Part shown: one piece after another, positions 25,930 to 40,218 of the stretch
Numbering within the stretch: the first letter of the stretch is position 1
Layout of the letters: every line of letters starts with the position of its first letter
From: Ancylostoma caninum
Lineage: Eukaryota > Nematoda > Chromadorea > Rhabditida > Ancylostomatidae
Assembly: GCA_037903475.1 (NCBI GenBank)
Contig: JBAJFG010000240.1
Span: 1,364,001 to 1,428,000, forward strand
Direction of reading: 5' to 3'
DNA: 64,000 bases
Notes under the pieces: model-generated
The model's input: the letters and a program-made list of their open reading frames with translations, nothing else
The model's database searches: none
What the model was told of the DNA's origin: nothing
Made by a program: the position numbers and the translations under genes

Positions 25930-26230
25930 CGGAGGTTATTTGAGGTGCTGAACACGAATATCATATCCGTTTGTACCGTAACCCCATTTTCGCGGGAATA
26001 CGGTAGGTGTGCGGTGCTAAATTCGGCGAAAATGCCAATTTTGGGTAGAAAATAAAAGTGTCATGCAGAATAATGTTGATATTCTTGATTAGCGCCTAGA
26101 ACAACCTCTCTAGCAAAATTTGAGATGATTCTGTGAGATACCGTATCTACGGTGTACCTACCGTAACCCTACAAAAATGGGATTACGTTACAAAATGTAT
26201 ACGATATTCGTGTTCAAAATCTCAAGGAAC
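25930..26230. repeat. diverged repeat related to Helitron internal units
   Basis: GTGCTGAACACGAATATCAT at about 25940 resembles GCGCTGAACACGAATATGAC in the internal units of 58643-59598. ACCGTAACCC occurs twice (about 25977 and 26158), next to ATTTTCGCGGG and ATGGGATTACG. Confidence 0.35.
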
Positions 26231-27439
26231 CCCTGTGTGGAAAGTTTGGCGAAAAATTTTTTCTGAGAATTTTGGGGCCCCTAATGTGAAATAGTACCCA
26301 CCTCAGAATTTACTGGAAATTTCCAAGCCAGGGATTGTTGGGAAATTCCAGAGAAAAACAACATAAATCACGGATTAGAAAGAGAATCAAGGATGGATGG
26401 ACCGAATTTTCTCTATCTCTTAAGCCCAATAGCTCGAAATTTTAAAGAGCTCCCTATTGGCCCAGGATTTTCTCTCATTGCTTCCCAAGGCTGCTATCTA
26501 ATAGGCCAATCTAATGAATGGCGGTCCCGACACGACGAGAGCAATGTGTCCCGTGAGGCTAGTTACCGAGCGCATCATTTGGTAACTTTTCTACCAAAGA
26601 GATGCAGTATATGTCTTCAGATAAATAAATGAGCAAGAGGAGGGCATTTTAGCGGTAGACGAGTGGCAGCAAAAACTCTGACAAACATTTCCGGAGCTAT
26701 CCCCCTGTGGAGGGGATGATCACATGACTGGATTATTGCCCTGCGCAAAACATGGAAGCTCACAAAGCAATTAAGACGCTTCCTACCTCGTGTCCAGACA
26801 TCTGCTCCCGTCTCCTCGTGGTCTGACGCCCACCCGCTCCTGACAATCACCTCAATTAGGGAGGAAAAATGGAACAAGAACACGACGCATGATGTTTTCT
26901 CTGCGGAAAATCAGCGAATAAATAGAGTTGTATAGTGTAATTGCAGAAAAGTTGTGAAATACTGTGCTAGGTTTGCGAATTCGGACATCTACCACAAAGA
27001 AGTCAGGTTCTATTGGGAAAAGGATCTGATACAGTGGCGTTATAGGTTCTTTTAATGATGTAGTGGCTGGATAGCGATACAAATAGGGGAAAACTGCAGG
27101 ATAATTGATAGAATAGGAATTTGGACACATCAATGGATGACAATGGATCTAAGGACGTGAAATTTTCTGGAAGACGAAAATTATTCCCCAATTAGAGGGA
27201 AATTCCCTTCCTTGGAGACCTCTCCTTTCCCCAAGCAGAAGTCACAGTGCTACAATAGCACATGGTAAAAACTGAACTTCTAGAAGACCAAACAATCCAA
27301 GACCTTACCTTGGCCATCCATGGCCACGGCTCATTGAAAAGGGGGCGGGGCCATGGCGCCCAAGGATGGACGAGCTTGAACCCTGCCGGCTCCGCCCACC
27401 TCACCTTGTACTGCTCCCATATATTCTTGTTGTGGACCA

Positions 27440-27580
27440 CGTCCAAGACATAATTCCAGGATGCGGTGACGGAAAATGGCGCCAATTTAAAGGACGCGAC
27501 GCGAACAACTCGTCACCGGGATCAGAGTCCTTGTTTTCCGCCCTCAGGATATAACTTTAGGATGTGAAGGCGAAAAATAG
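27440..27580 (-). repeat. degenerate direct duplication of about 110 bp
   Basis: On the minus strand TTTTCCGTCACCGCATCCTGG (about 27479-27459) is echoed by TTTTCGCCTTCACATCCTAAAG (about 27579-27558); both continue with a TTAT..C..G..GGCGG pattern. Confidence 0.35.
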
Positions 27581-30500
27581 CCCTAATTCCTTGCCCTACC
27601 CACGAATTTTCGGATCCGGGATGACAGTATCCTCCATGGCGTGAATTTTGACTATTACGACTGGGTAATTTCTGGATTCGTACTGCATGTTAGAGTTTTT
27701 CAAATGCAATTTTACACTAATCAAGCGAACAACGTCTAAACACACGAAGAAATCCACAAATCTGTGGAGAATCCGCAGTGATTCCCTGCTGGCTTCTTTT
27801 TCGGAGTGAACAGCGAAGAAGCTTGGAAACTCTCAGTGGTCGTTGATGCGAAGAACATCCACGCACTTTTGCAGAAAATTGAAATCGTTGAAGCAAAAGA
27901 GACGACTCACGTGACGGATTAATGCAATTGCGATAAGAAATAAAAACACGCAAATTAATTAGAATGTTCTGCAAGGTGCAAAAATTAGAATTCAATCAAT
28001 ATGCATTGAATTAACATCCACACGGAGGGAGTAGTGCCTTACAGAGACAAGTATGCGAGAATTATTGATTTGTTTTGAGCGCTTGAAAGCTCCAGCAAGC
28101 TCCAGACAGCTTGGAGCATCAGCTTAAAAAAGGATTTCTTTCCAGATTAAATGAGAATTCTTGCATTAATCCATGAACGACAGGCATCATGGGAACTTCC
28201 GTTTTCATGGAACATACTCAGCTCAGAGGTAATCCACCGAATCCAGGTCATCCAGGTGAATTCCAGATAATATATGTAGTGCAAAGGAACGAACCTACGT
28301 ACGTGGCACTTAGAAGAGTCTCAGCAATTCTGGATTATTCCCGGGCTACGTTGTAGCACCGAATGGGTGCAGTTGGTACCACAAGTGAGTTTTTTTCAGT
28401 CAGGAATATGGGCTGCGCTCCATTATCATGGAGAGGTAGGCGGTTCCATTGTTTTATGATTGGTCCATTGAAAAAAACCTCCCTGCTCTTTTGAGTCAGC
28501 TGATGTGGCTTTCATGCGGAAAAGTACGAAATGAAAGATGCGGACGAACTCCACGGACGGGATTTTACCAGAAGATGGGAAGGCCACCTAAATGAGCCAA
28601 TCGTAGAGCATTGACAACGCCCCCTTTTCTCTTTGTGTGCGGTGCACTCGAAGAATGCCTTATACATTTAGAGACTTCAGAAGTTGTGAGCCGCACTTCT
28701 GGCTATACTGTAGTATCTATCACATAGAATGCGAAATCAATGAGATATGAGGATGCGCAGACAGTCAGAGCGCCGTGACGCAGAGGATACGCCGGCTCGG
28801 AAAGCTCGCCCACCTGCGTCACTTTACAGCTATGTAATTGAACCCAAGCAAGTTTGTGCACTGCAAATACATAATTACCCCGCAGGATATCCGCAAAATT
28901 ACCAGCATATGTGGCAAAATTTTAAACGCCTCCGCCTGACTTCCATCTTTTTCCATTTTCCATGAATTTCCCACTGAATTCAGAGTTGCAGAGAGCTGCA
29001 GGATGGTTTGACGGATGCCTTTCCATGGATGCACAAAGACGGAAGTTGGAAAGGAAGGAACTGGAAGGCCGAAGCGAACAAGTACAAAATGAGGTTGTCA
29101 AGTAGTCAGTCATCTGAGTGACAAGATAGCTGTCTACGTATCCATGCCCTCAAACAAACAAGTTATGTACTTTCCGTAAAAGGAATAAGCCGGGAAAATT
29201 TATACATCTAGAGGGCTTTCGTCATATTTAATAGGGCGTTTATACTATTTAAAGGATTCTAATCAAGATGCTCCATCGAAAAACGGGACTTCCTTTTCAT
29301 AGTACTCATTAAATTGGCATTGAAACGTAACAATTACGAAGACATTCATTAGGTGACGCAGGTTTTCCTCCTTCCGCTCTTTCCCTCGTTCAAATCACTC
29401 TCTTTTTTTTTTGCAAATTCTTGTACCTATGAACAAATAACTGCTGGTTTTCTGCCCATTGTTTTCAAGGAATCCATGCAGTCGTGAACTTTCTGAAGAG
29501 TCTATTCGCTTAATGGACAGTAGTCGTTTTTCCGAAATATTTTTCGGTAACATTACGATTTTTCTTAGAAACCTTTGAATTGGAACTATTATCGGAAAGA
29601 GCTTGGCTGTTGTTTTTTGATGACAAAAATAGAACGAATGTTCTATTATGTAACCTCGTTATGGGAAAATGCCATTTGAAATGTTTGAACTCTGGACGAC
29701 TTGCTGGGGGGAAATTATTCATGAACGAATTGGCGACAGTCTTTCCATTTTGAGTTGAACTGAGCACGAGGAAATGAATGCAAAAAGAACATCACAGAAA
29801 CCAATAATTGCAAAAATGAAAAACGGAGTTAAATGATCTTGTTGGAACCTTTGGTCAAATAAAAAAATAAATAAAGAAATAAATTGCCTTGGAGAAAAAA
29901 TCTGAAACTTTCGCTTCATTTTCCCTTACCGAGGAAGATATTAGGCCTAGGTTTCAGCGGAAATTTACTGAATTTCCTGCATCTTCTTAAGCGAATCCAG
30001 AAATCTTGTGCTAGCTGAAGGACTACAGACCGAAGAGAGCATTTCCCCATGCCCAAAAATTCAGTACTCTCAAGCGAAACCTTGGTGATAAACACATACA
30101 AAACGGGGTCGTACATTACTACTCGAATTTTTTTGAAAGTTTTAGGACTTTCAGGAAAAACACAGCAATTTCTACTATTACTGAGCATCGCGCAAGTGCA
30201 GTTGTTGAAGAGCTCAAAAACTAGGCAACACCTCTCAAAATTTTTTGGAGAAGAAGAGATGTCCACTAAAAAATGAATGAAAAAACCAATAATCATTACC
30301 CACTTTCGATCAGTAAACGTATAAAGGAAGCTATTTAAACATGTATGCTCGCAATGAAGTAGTATACCTCGAAAATTTGATTACAATCTATGTATAGACG
30401 TCAATTTTAGTTGGCCAATAATCGGTGAAAGCGTCAATCGGAAATTAAGGAAGTGGAGAAAAAAGATGGAAAGAAAAATCCTGGGAAAACAATCACGTGA

Positions 30501-30894
30501 ATATGATCAAAATAGAAATTTCGTCAGAGGTGGAGCAGAAGCGAATGCTCAACCTGCTCAAGCTGCTCAATGACGAAATAAAAAAAGATGAGAAATAAGA
30601 TAAAGATAAAAATACGAATATTTAATGATGTTGATGTCAAAGGAATCTTGAGTCATACTAAGTGCACAAGGTAAGCCGTTTGGTCGATCATGATTGCAAA
30701 AAACAGTACCGCACTGCATCCATTGAGCCAACGAAGCACCAGCTTACGCGTAGCTGAGATGTCTCATGCTGTAAGAGCGGGAGCTAGAACGTTTTTGGCG
30801 CTCCGAAAATTGACCTGAGTCTACCAACTTGTACATAAGTGTACAAAAGACATCGAGCTTGTAAAGGCCCAGAAAAACCGATCTTTCCTGCACA

Positions 30895-31120
30895 CTGTGT
30901 GGGAGAGGGGCGGAGCCGCTGTTGCACGATTGGTACTTCCAAATGCCTCTTCCCTCACCACAATAGCAGTACATCCCCGTCTAAATTTAAGTTTGTCCAC
31001 ACGTAGCACATGTAGTCTAGTTATGAGCGATGAGACGAATCCACGTTGAAACGTGAATGGAGGTGTTTGAATGCTCCAATCGCACAGCAGAGGCACCGCC
31101 CCACCCCGCATGGACTCCGC
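30895..31120. repeat. imperfect fold-back of GC-rich blocks
   Basis: GAGGGGCGGAGCCGCTGTTGCACGATTGG-like sequence at about 30904-30932 is matched in inverted orientation by the AATCGCACAGCAGAGGCACCGCCCC block at about 31078-31102. Confidence 0.4.
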
Positions 31121-32425
31121 CCACCTTTCCACTAGCTGATTACTAGCGTTTGTTCTATCATTATAGAATCATTCTATGAGAAGAAAAAAACAACAACAAG
31201 GGAAATTCTAGATTCACTAGAATTTGCGCCCTTCTTTTTAGTAACGTTAAATAATTTGCAACTGCTATTTATAATAGATATTTGATGCCCTTGTAATTCT
31301 ACGAAAACATGACATCTACACGGAAATCCCAAAATGCCAGAGAAAAACCATAAAGATCGCCATGTAAGGAAAACATTTCAACGTCGAGTGAATACACGCC
31401 GGACGTCATCATCGTTCTTTATTACTGCGTAATGCACTCCATAATGAACATTGATGCATAGACATAACAACGCCATAAACTTTGTCCTTATATGGAACAT
31501 TCAATCCGTTGGTTTTTCTCATGCCCTTACCCCGGAATATTTTTTGCCTTCGAATGGATTGAATTTACATATCGAAGGGCAATATGCATATTTGGGGACA
31601 CGATTTGTGCACTTCTTGTGGGAATGTCTAAAAACGACAACGTTTCACAAAGATGCGAAGCGGGCATTTTTGAATTGCCGATAAGATGCTCAAAAAAGAA
31701 TGGTTGTTCATCATTTTGCCAACTTCTAGTGAGGACATTCTAACCATGCTGGGTAACGTGTAGTGGTTTGGAAAAATGCTGTTGCCTTAGAAGGGAGTCT
31801 TTTTTGAGATCCCTGCCATAGTAGCTAGAAGGTTATTGACATTTTACAGTACCTATCGTTGAAAAACATGCCACACAAGACATCCAGCAGCTTATACTGA
31901 GTTGAAGACTTGTACTGGCCTTAATTTTGGTTTATGAGGAAACGATAGCCGATGGGAAGAAACACATATTTTCCACTTCCGCTGTCACTTCCATCGCCGG
32001 TTCGTTTGAATTCATCTCAGAGTGGCAAATTCTGCCTATACACCTCAACTTTAAACAACAATTCGCACTACGCTCTAATTAATGTCGAAATTTCGGCTGA
32101 AATGCTATATAATGTATCCAGCTTCATTCTTTCCTTTCACGTATTTTTTTACGCCGCATTGAAAAAAAAACAGATAAAACGAATGAAATTGAATAAATGG
32201 TACTATCATCAGCGCCTCAGCACTATGACTGTCTGCGCATCCTCACATTCCATCGACACCACCTTCACTTGTGGTGTGGTGCGTACGAGTGGACGGAGTA
32301 TGAGTCGCAGGAGTCTTTTGCAGTTGAGAGATGAGCAAAATGAGCTGAGAAGGAATAAAATGGAGAAAAGGAACACTGTTGTTATTTATTTATTTACCTA
32401 CGTGTACTTTTATTAGAACTACCTA

Positions 32426-34224
32426 CAGTGGTGGTCGGTAGCGAGGGTCAATTGCCTCAGGCCGCCTCACGCCGCCTCACGCAGTGCCGGTCCTCAGGTA
32501 AAAAGAGGTTAACAAACCAGAAAAGCAGAAATTCGTTGAAGTTGTAACTTGTAAAGACTACATCCATTCCCAATAATGGAATGAAGTGAGATTTGTCTTC
32601 ATGCACACTCTTCAAATTTTACTGAAATTTCAAAAATTGCAGATTCGGAGAGATACATGCTGTTCAATCGCGATCCTTTGGTACAGTTTCACGCAGATTT
32701 GTAGAATTTACTCTGTATTGTAATGAAATTTTGCGGAAATGCCGGTTGCTGTATTCCGCAACGTCTGACATTTAACGATAAACTTGTAGTGATGTGAAAT
32801 TTTAGCTCAACTTTTAGATGATCTGGTACTATTTTCTTTTGAAGAGCAGAAAAACAATTACAAACACGATTTCTTGCCTTCACATCTGATATGTAAGCAA
32901 ATGGCACTAGGACAGTTGTTTTCCAACAGTTTCTAATTTTCGCCCCCAAAAATTCAACGACAAGACTCGCGATCTTGGCTGAGAATTGGAGCTGGCACTA
33001 GTCGCTCTGACTGGCAATAACGGAATATTGTACTGTTCACCTGAAAACCAGGTAATAATCACTTTTTGGAGCAGTTAGCAGTGAAATAATAATTTAGACA
33101 GTGCAGGGATAGAAAGCGTGGTTTTACTGCAGGCAAAACTAGAACAAGTTATCCTTTCCCATAGTTTTATTCTATCCCTTATTCAAAGCTTCTCACTCGA
33201 TTAGCATGTGGATGTTCTTTGAGTTCCACTTCTTAGGTATGACCTAACAACGCTTGAGGGATTCTCTTTTTCACACCTTCCAGAACTGAGAAATTGGAGG
33301 CCATCGCTGAGGGGTAAGCAGTGACCTACGCTCTGGCGTGGATCGACACATCAAAATCTTGTCATCGAAACAACGAGGTCAATGCGCAAACTGAGCAAAT
33401 ATTGCTGATTTATTGTCGTGTTGTTTCTTCTTGTTTGAGCAGCAGTCACCTTCCTTCCATTCGAAGAACTTTCACTTTCTTCTTTCGAAAAGTTTTCACT
33501 TCCCTGGGGTAAGCTAGCCATTCTCTGACCCTCAAACCTGCATAGTACCTTTTACATACTATATTCTCTTCTTGCAAAAAAATGGGTGACATTCGCATGA
33601 TATAGGAGTGAATGGCAGAAACATTCCGCTATCACTAGTCATAGCGGTTATTGCCAGCTCCGAAACATAACCAAGTCAGTTAGTCCCGTCATTGAATTTT
33701 TGGGTGTGAGAAATAATGTCTGCTAGAGAACAGCCCTTCTACAGCTATTCGCTTTTAAATCAAGTATAGAGGTATGCAATCGTGTCTGGAGATATTTTCC
33801 TACTCCTGAAGAGAAAATACAAACAGATCAATTGAGCGTTTCGTAGTAATTCCATGTAACTGCGAGTTTGCTCTTGCGTACTGGCTGTTGCATGGAACGG
33901 CAGTCGGTATTTCCGCAGAACTTCATTACAACACGAAGTGAATTCTACAAATCTATACTAATTTGCACAAAGAGATTACGCATGAACGGAGTGTATCTCT
34001 CCGAATCTGCAATTTAAAAAAACACTTTCAAAAATGGAAGTGTTTGCAAGAAGACAAATTATAGTTCATTGTATTACTGGGAATGCATATGGTTCTGACA
34101 CACTGCAGTTTCACCGAATTTGTGTTTTTCTAACTAGTTGAGCCCTTTTTATCTGAGGACCGGCATTGCGTGAGGCGGCGTGAGGCGGCCTGAGGCAATT
34201 GCCACTCGGCAAGCGACCCCACTG
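32426..34224. mobile_element. Tc/mariner-type element with long terminal inverted repeats, no transposase
   Basis: Left end TA|CAGTGGTGGTCGG, right end mirrored as CAGTGGGGTCGC, both flanked by TA (32424-32425, 34225-34226). The inverted arms stay alignable for about 300 bp, including two copies of CCGCCTCACG, the CCTCAGGCCG block and a TTGCAGATTCGGAGAGATAC segment (about 32638-32657 versus 33995-34014 inverted). No transposase motifs are visible between the arms, so it is non-autonomous or decayed. Confidence 0.72.
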
Positions 34225-35936
34225 TACGTATGTACATATAAGATGCGCTTGTTCACCAGTTGAATCATTCTATAAGCTACATTCACTGAAGACGACTAAT
34301 AGCTAAGCCGCAAGAAGTAAATAAATATACAAGAACCTGTAAATAAATAAATGAATAGATAAATAAATAAGCAAATGAGTAAATAAACATGATTATTTGC
34401 CTCATTTGAGGCGGAACGACACGATACCACTGTTCGGTTTCCATGCAACATCGATTTTGATAAATATCGATCAACGGTGGGTTGGGCTGCAACGACGCCC
34501 GCGATGCTCCGCCAAAAAATCGATAAGCATTGGAATCGATACCGCTATAGCAATGCAAGGTCTTCTCCACCACCTCCACCACCGGAGTGTAGTTAAACAA
34601 ATTGTGAGGTTACGAAAAGGAGGTGGAGAGAGTTCAAACTAAAATAGCCATCATAATTAGGTAATTTCAAGGTAATATTTCTTTTGAATCACATGTCTAT
34701 TCGGCACATATGTTAACGTACTCTCTAGGAAAAAAACATCCCATGATAAATAAGCATCAAATCCAGCAATACTCTCACAACTTTATAGAGCCTGAGAGTT
34801 CTATCCTCAAAAGGATACTGGCGACAAATATTCACGGATACTTCTCTCAAGCTGGAGTACTTTTCTGGAATAAACAAGGAAGCTCGGAAAACGAATGCGT
34901 GCTATAAACATGTAGGACACACGTCGGTGAGTGGTCGCCCCTTAAAATGACCTCTTCGCTTCCCAAAAACAAAAATGAAAGATGTAGAGGCTCTAGGGAG
35001 CAATAAGAACCGCTCCAAATCGCCAATAACGATGTCTGCCCTGACGTCGCCTTCAAATTAGGAATATAAATTGATTTGTTCAATTAAATGAGGATAGCAG
35101 AGGTTTTTTGGAGTAATATTTCATGATGTTTTGTAATTAGAGACATATTAGGGGGGAACGAGGCTCTAATTGATATTTGCTGTGCAGGATTTCTGCTTTT
35201 AGGAAAATCGGAGTGCAAAGACTGCTTCCTGGATCTCCAAGAACGTTCTAGAACGATACAAGAACAATGTACTGTGGAGTACGAGCTTCTAACAAAAACA
35301 AAAATGGGGATGGTAACTAGGAAGCTAGGATAGCTGTACAGGTGTCGCATCCTAATTAAGTTTTACGTAGGGTTGCTCATTTCTGTAGATGAAATTCTCA
35401 AAAAGCTAGAAGCCCTCAGTGAATTAGATGTTAATCCCAGAGGCTACATATCTCCAAGGGACTACCCTTACACTAATCCATAAACGGAGAAAGTATGGAA
35501 TCGTTCAGAATTAAGGATTAATTTGAGCTGTCTAGACTAGCTGTAGAGGCCTTAGTTGCTGGTCTAGCCCATGATACACTTAATAGGGCTTCACTGCCAA
35601 CTCATCGTGCCTGATTGTTTCAGATGCAGCACATCTGCAGTTTCCAAAGATGTCCTTGAGGGGTCAAACTCCTCAATAGACTCGATTGGAAATTGAGCAA
35701 AAGCTATATTCCTCGTATTTTTAATCTACGAATTGTTTAAGCGTCGAGGCTCAGGGTTTATTGCAGGGTTTATACTTAAAATTGTCCCATGAAAACTACA
35801 CTGCCAGGATCTGATCGATGTCCTGGATAATTTTACTCGGACATTCTTCCTTTTACCATACTCCTCTTGGTAGTTTTTTCCATTCAAAAAAAAAAGCTCA
35901 GAGAGAGAGCTCCTGCTGGCGGTGTTTGTGTGCAGT

Positions 35937-36025
35937 ACACTCCGCGGCGGCGCGGCACTGGCAGCCTGCTGCATTTCACGATCGATAATCGCACTGCCGA
36001 AAGGTAACCGCGCCGCCGAGAAGTG
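35937..36025. repeat. GC-rich imperfect hairpin
   Basis: CTCCGCGGCGGCGCGGCACT at about 35940-35959 is mirrored by ACCGCGCCGCCGAGAAGTGC at about 36007-36026. The stem is GC-rich against AT-rich flanks. Confidence 0.55.
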
Positions 36026-39000
36026 CACCGCGTCGCGCGCGCCTCCACATCTGGTACTTTCTGTAAATCTGTATCTCCTGAGAAGAATGCCTCGGATTCG
36101 CTACCCAGGTAATTTTTTCTACAGTAGGTATATGCTGTACAGTGCAGCTCCCGTCTTACCCTGGAGAGTCTTCAAATGAACTAGGGTAAAAGTATTGGTT
36201 TGCTCAACCTCTAATTCAGTGGTAGTAAAAAGTACATCATTACGGTCTATTAGACATTTTTGAGGCTTTTTCTTAGTCAGCAATTATGCACATTGAGTTC
36301 TGCACGATTTATGTGCATAATTAACTCTAAGCTCATCCCTCCAAAGTTCCACCTCACCTCGCCCTTGTTGATGATGCCAGAATGAACTATAAGAATAACT
36401 TGCGAGCTTCTCGCGACTGCTTATTATTTATGAGAACGCGGTGGCGACGGTGGAATCCTCATCGAATGAAAGGAGGATTCCCGAGAAGACATTCACTATG
36501 CATCGATAAACAAAGGAGTGATTTTTGGACATCTACTGCGGCGACGGGCGCCCGTCCGGGTGAAGATCGGTGCGATCTCTACGAGGTCGGAGCCAGAACA
36601 CTGTAATTTACTCTTATTATTGTATAAAATAGATTTTATAGCGTATTTGTTGACTACTCGATATCATTAATCACTGATCCTTTCTCGGGCTTCTCTAGGC
36701 ACACACTGGTGGAAAAAAAGTTATAAGAGGAAGGGGGTGGTTAGAGGTTGGACACTACTGGCTGAATGACTATGGAGTAATAGTGAATAAGTAGTAATGA
36801 ATTGGCCTATGCCATTTGTAGTGTTTGAATGCACATAAGTTTAGCTAGTGATAAAATAGAAAAATGGTTCGCGGGGCGGCTGCGACGCGGTCCTGGCCGC
36901 TTGCCAGTTTCGAAAATCGATAGCGTGCTATTTCCGACCGAACACCGTTAACTTGGTTGGATTTTTATGCAATTCTTGGGTTTCCTATTTCATTTCCAGG
37001 GAACTAAAGACACTTCTAACCATTTAAAGAAAATTCTTCGTTTTTTGTTGCGAAAAAAATCGCCATCGGTTCGGATTTGTTTTTATCCTGAGAGTTTTAC
37101 TCAGGATATCCGATAACTCGTCAGAATAACAAATTCCCAGTTCAATTATTATAATTATAATTTCCTCAATAAAACCGCAGGGACTCCCCCAGAAATTCGT
37201 TCTCTCAGCGCTCTTCTCATATAATTTCGCTCCAGGACCAATTTCCTCTCTGACACAAGAGCCCGTTAATTTAGAGAGAAATAAAACACATAAGTGTATT
37301 GAACGTGCAGAGAAATTTGATATGGCAATTGCTCGGCAACGATTACCTTCTATGGATTAAACATCAAAGAGCACTGCTCAACAAACAAGGAGGTCCTAAG
37401 TGGAATAGTGTACCGTAAGCGGTGCGAATAGGAAATCCGTGTAGGGATTTAGTGGACTAATTGTATAATATTACTTTGTTTACTAATGAGGTGTGGATAT
37501 TTTCTTGGTAAATTATCGACATTTGACATGATCACATTACTTTATTTATTGGTATGAGCTAATCATTTATTGGGTAATGGAATTTTTGCTAGTATAGCTG
37601 CAAATGAAGTTATTAAGGGTTTTATTATTAAGTTATTTACTTGTTTTATTCATAATTATGCAATGAAAAGAAAAGCTTTGGAGAACCTGTCAGAAAAAAA
37701 AAACGTAGGATAAAAATGCTCAATTTTGCACTCCAATTACCGAGTAGGAGCACTTGCTTTGAGGTCATTTGCATTGGAGCAGTTTTTCGCCGCGGAGCAG
37801 TTTTGTTGGCAGATTGTTGATGAAACAGCAATAAGCAAAATTTTTCGAGAGGTCTTAAAATCTCAATGCTAGACTAGAGTTTACCACTGAATACACAGAC
37901 AAAACGTTCATTGTTGATTGTCTACATCTGAGTGTTTGTCTACCTAAATTGAGTTGGGTCAAAACTTAGCCATAGAGCGCAGTGTGTGAGAAACACTCAC
38001 AATGAACAAAGCTGCCACTAGTCCTACGACAGCTGCGCTAATTTCTGATTTCTAGCACAGCGTTCGGGATTTTCTCACAGATCTCGGACGAGTTTCCCAC
38101 ATTCGGGTCGCACTGAGCTGTAGTACAAAGTTCAACGTAGGGCAGTCGGCTATAGACAATTAAGCCGATCAAGGCAAAACTAAATTTTGCCCAAAAAATG
38201 TGAGACAACTCGAAATTGAGCGGCGACAGCGTGGAAAAACGAAAGTAACGAATGAGTTGTTTTCCCATGCAGAAGATCAAATTTCTCCGAGTAAAAGGGA
38301 GGGGCACAGCAAGAGCAAAGATGCTTGTTGTTGCGAAACTTCTCTATAATAAAAAATGAATGAGTTACCACTAAAAATACACAAAGGGGGCTGTCTCTAT
38401 AGGAATTCCAAGACAAAAAAAAACCCTCCAGTTCGTGTTTTGACGTCATGAAAATAAGAAGAACACGAATCGGAGGTCCAACATTTGAGCCAATCAATAC
38501 GCATTATTTGGACCAGAACTGTAGGGATACTGAGTCGACCTGACCGGGAATGAGCAAAACTGGTATGGATTTATGTTTTTCATAGGAATTATACAAGTAT
38601 TAACTGCAATTAACGAGGATTCACGAAGAAACGAAAGGGTTTGCAGTGTTGAAAACGATTTCAGAGTGCTGAATTGCTGGATTTGGAGGATTAGGTACCA
38701 GTGAGGGGCCTGCCTGAGAATAGTGAGATTCTTCCCATTATTGAAAAAATCCGAGCATTACGAAAATAATAACATAGTTAGGTATGAGAATTTTCTGATT
38801 CACTTCGTTTCATTCTTTGATGCCGAGTCGCAACCGTACGGCAGCGCCGATGCAGTGTGATGACTAGTTGGTTCTAACAAATTCTGACACGTTCTGACAA
38901 GGCCTAGGCGGAGCCCCAGAGGCCTCTGCGGACCTTCTTTTTGTCTCATTTCATTGGGGTCAGCGCTTAACGGGTTAACACGTGTCAGATCCGTAACGTG

Positions 39001-40173
39001 ATCGCTTTGCGGATGTTGGGCGTCGCGGCTGCGTTGCGGAGCCATTGAGGAACCACAATTGAATCATGATGACGTAGTTTTATCTATTTATTATCTAACA
39101 TGAAAGATAATGAAGGATGCATTATGTTCGTCTTGAGAATACCCACGGGTCTTATGCTGCACAACTCAGACATTGGTACTAATTCTCAAAAAACAACCAC
39201 TATCCCATAAACATCCGTCTATAGGAGTACTAAAACTCGCGACGAAGAGTAGCGGTCATGAAGAATTACTAATTTGTCTGAGAGCCAAGCCCGCTACTGC
39301 AGGCCTGTTTCTCTAGAACAGAGACGCCGGGAACGACGATATTGTTACCCGAGGCCACATTTGAGTCACTCGAAATTGGGCGGGTCTCAGGTTACCCACC
39401 TAATTGTTGGCACCCAGTGTCGGGTTGCAAATTTGTCTCTCGAAAAAACAGAAGCGTTCGACGCATTGAGCGTCTGGACGATGAGGATGATAAAAAGTCA
39501 CTAGTCTCAGAGTTTCTAATATTGAAGATGCAGTGTTTATTTTCATGGGATTTGCGGGGACAGAATTTCGCCAGAAGTGCAGCATTTACTCGCGAAAATG
39601 CTCGAAAAAAACCTGAGCCTTACTTGACAGCACTCATCGTGCAACCATTCAATTTCCACGAGAACCAGGATAGCTACCAGCAGTGCACAAGGAGACCGAA
39701 CTGTCTTTCAAGTCCTAGAAGGGGCTTTTCCCTACATGTTCGCTAAGGCCATAGCACAGCTACTCATTAAATAAACGGAAATCGTACTCTCCATTTTGCC
39801 AAATTTGCTTTTCCAAATGAGAGGAGTGCTCGTTAAAAGGATTATATCCGACCCGATTAGTGGAATCGAAAGAGCAAGAGCAGTAATCCGAGCATTTGCG
39901 GATTTGCGCACGGAGCAAATACGAGTACTCGGGAATATTCCCTATTCAGCCTGACAAATGAAGAACAAGAGGCAAACCAAGGAGATCGAAAGGAAGTCTA
40001 ACTGGTTTAAAGCTATGCCTAGCAAGGTGGCACAGCATTAAATGTAGCACCCAAAAAGCAAAATTTCGCTTCTTAGATCTTGATTCAGTCGTGATCCAAA
40101 CGATAGTGGGGTCAATTTTGCAATAATAGTACTAGTCAGAACTTTCCCCATCACAAGTAATAACAGATAGTAC

Positions 40174-40218
40174 CTGGATCAGCAGGATCAGAAGGCAGTA
40201 AGTTCTACGAGTTTTCAT
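40174..40218 (-). CDS. candidate signal-peptide exon of a secreted protein
   Basis: ATG at 40218-40216 starts MKTRRTYCLLILLIQ, a typical basic-then-hydrophobic signal peptide, and ends at CAG|GTACTA (donor 40173). Without splicing the frame continues 13 codons to a stop. No downstream exon was identified. Low confidence because the segment is short. Confidence 0.22.

Larger units (their letters stand above)
23881..32423. other. 8.5 kb without a firm gene
   Basis: AT-rich with scattered degenerate repeats. It holds the end of the GACGAGTTT series, a G-run near 25434-25446, a block at about 25930-26230 with ACCGTAACCC repeats and CTGAACACGAATAT words shared with the Helitron at 58643, a duplicated GC-rich unit at about 27440-27580, and inverted CTCCGCCC/GGGCGGAG blocks near 30900 and 31090. 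None of the ORFs of 60-150 codons has recognisable domains and good splice ends. Confidence 0.4.

Noticed and set aside
28400..28435. Mini-exon TTTTTTTCAG|..ATGGGCTGCGCT..|GTAGGC that would start MGCAPLSWR
   Set aside because: It is only 36 nt with no continuation exon; the donor and acceptor are easily met by chance in T-rich DNA.
37440..37660. T-rich stretch resembling nematode mitochondrial DNA (possible NUMT)
   Set aside because: No run of recognisable mitochondrial protein or tRNA sequence could be read; base composition alone is not enough.
39400..39430. TTGGCACCCAGTGTCGGG resembles a retroelement primer-binding site
   Set aside because: No LTR pair, no pol domains and no second copy of the upstream sequence were found nearby.
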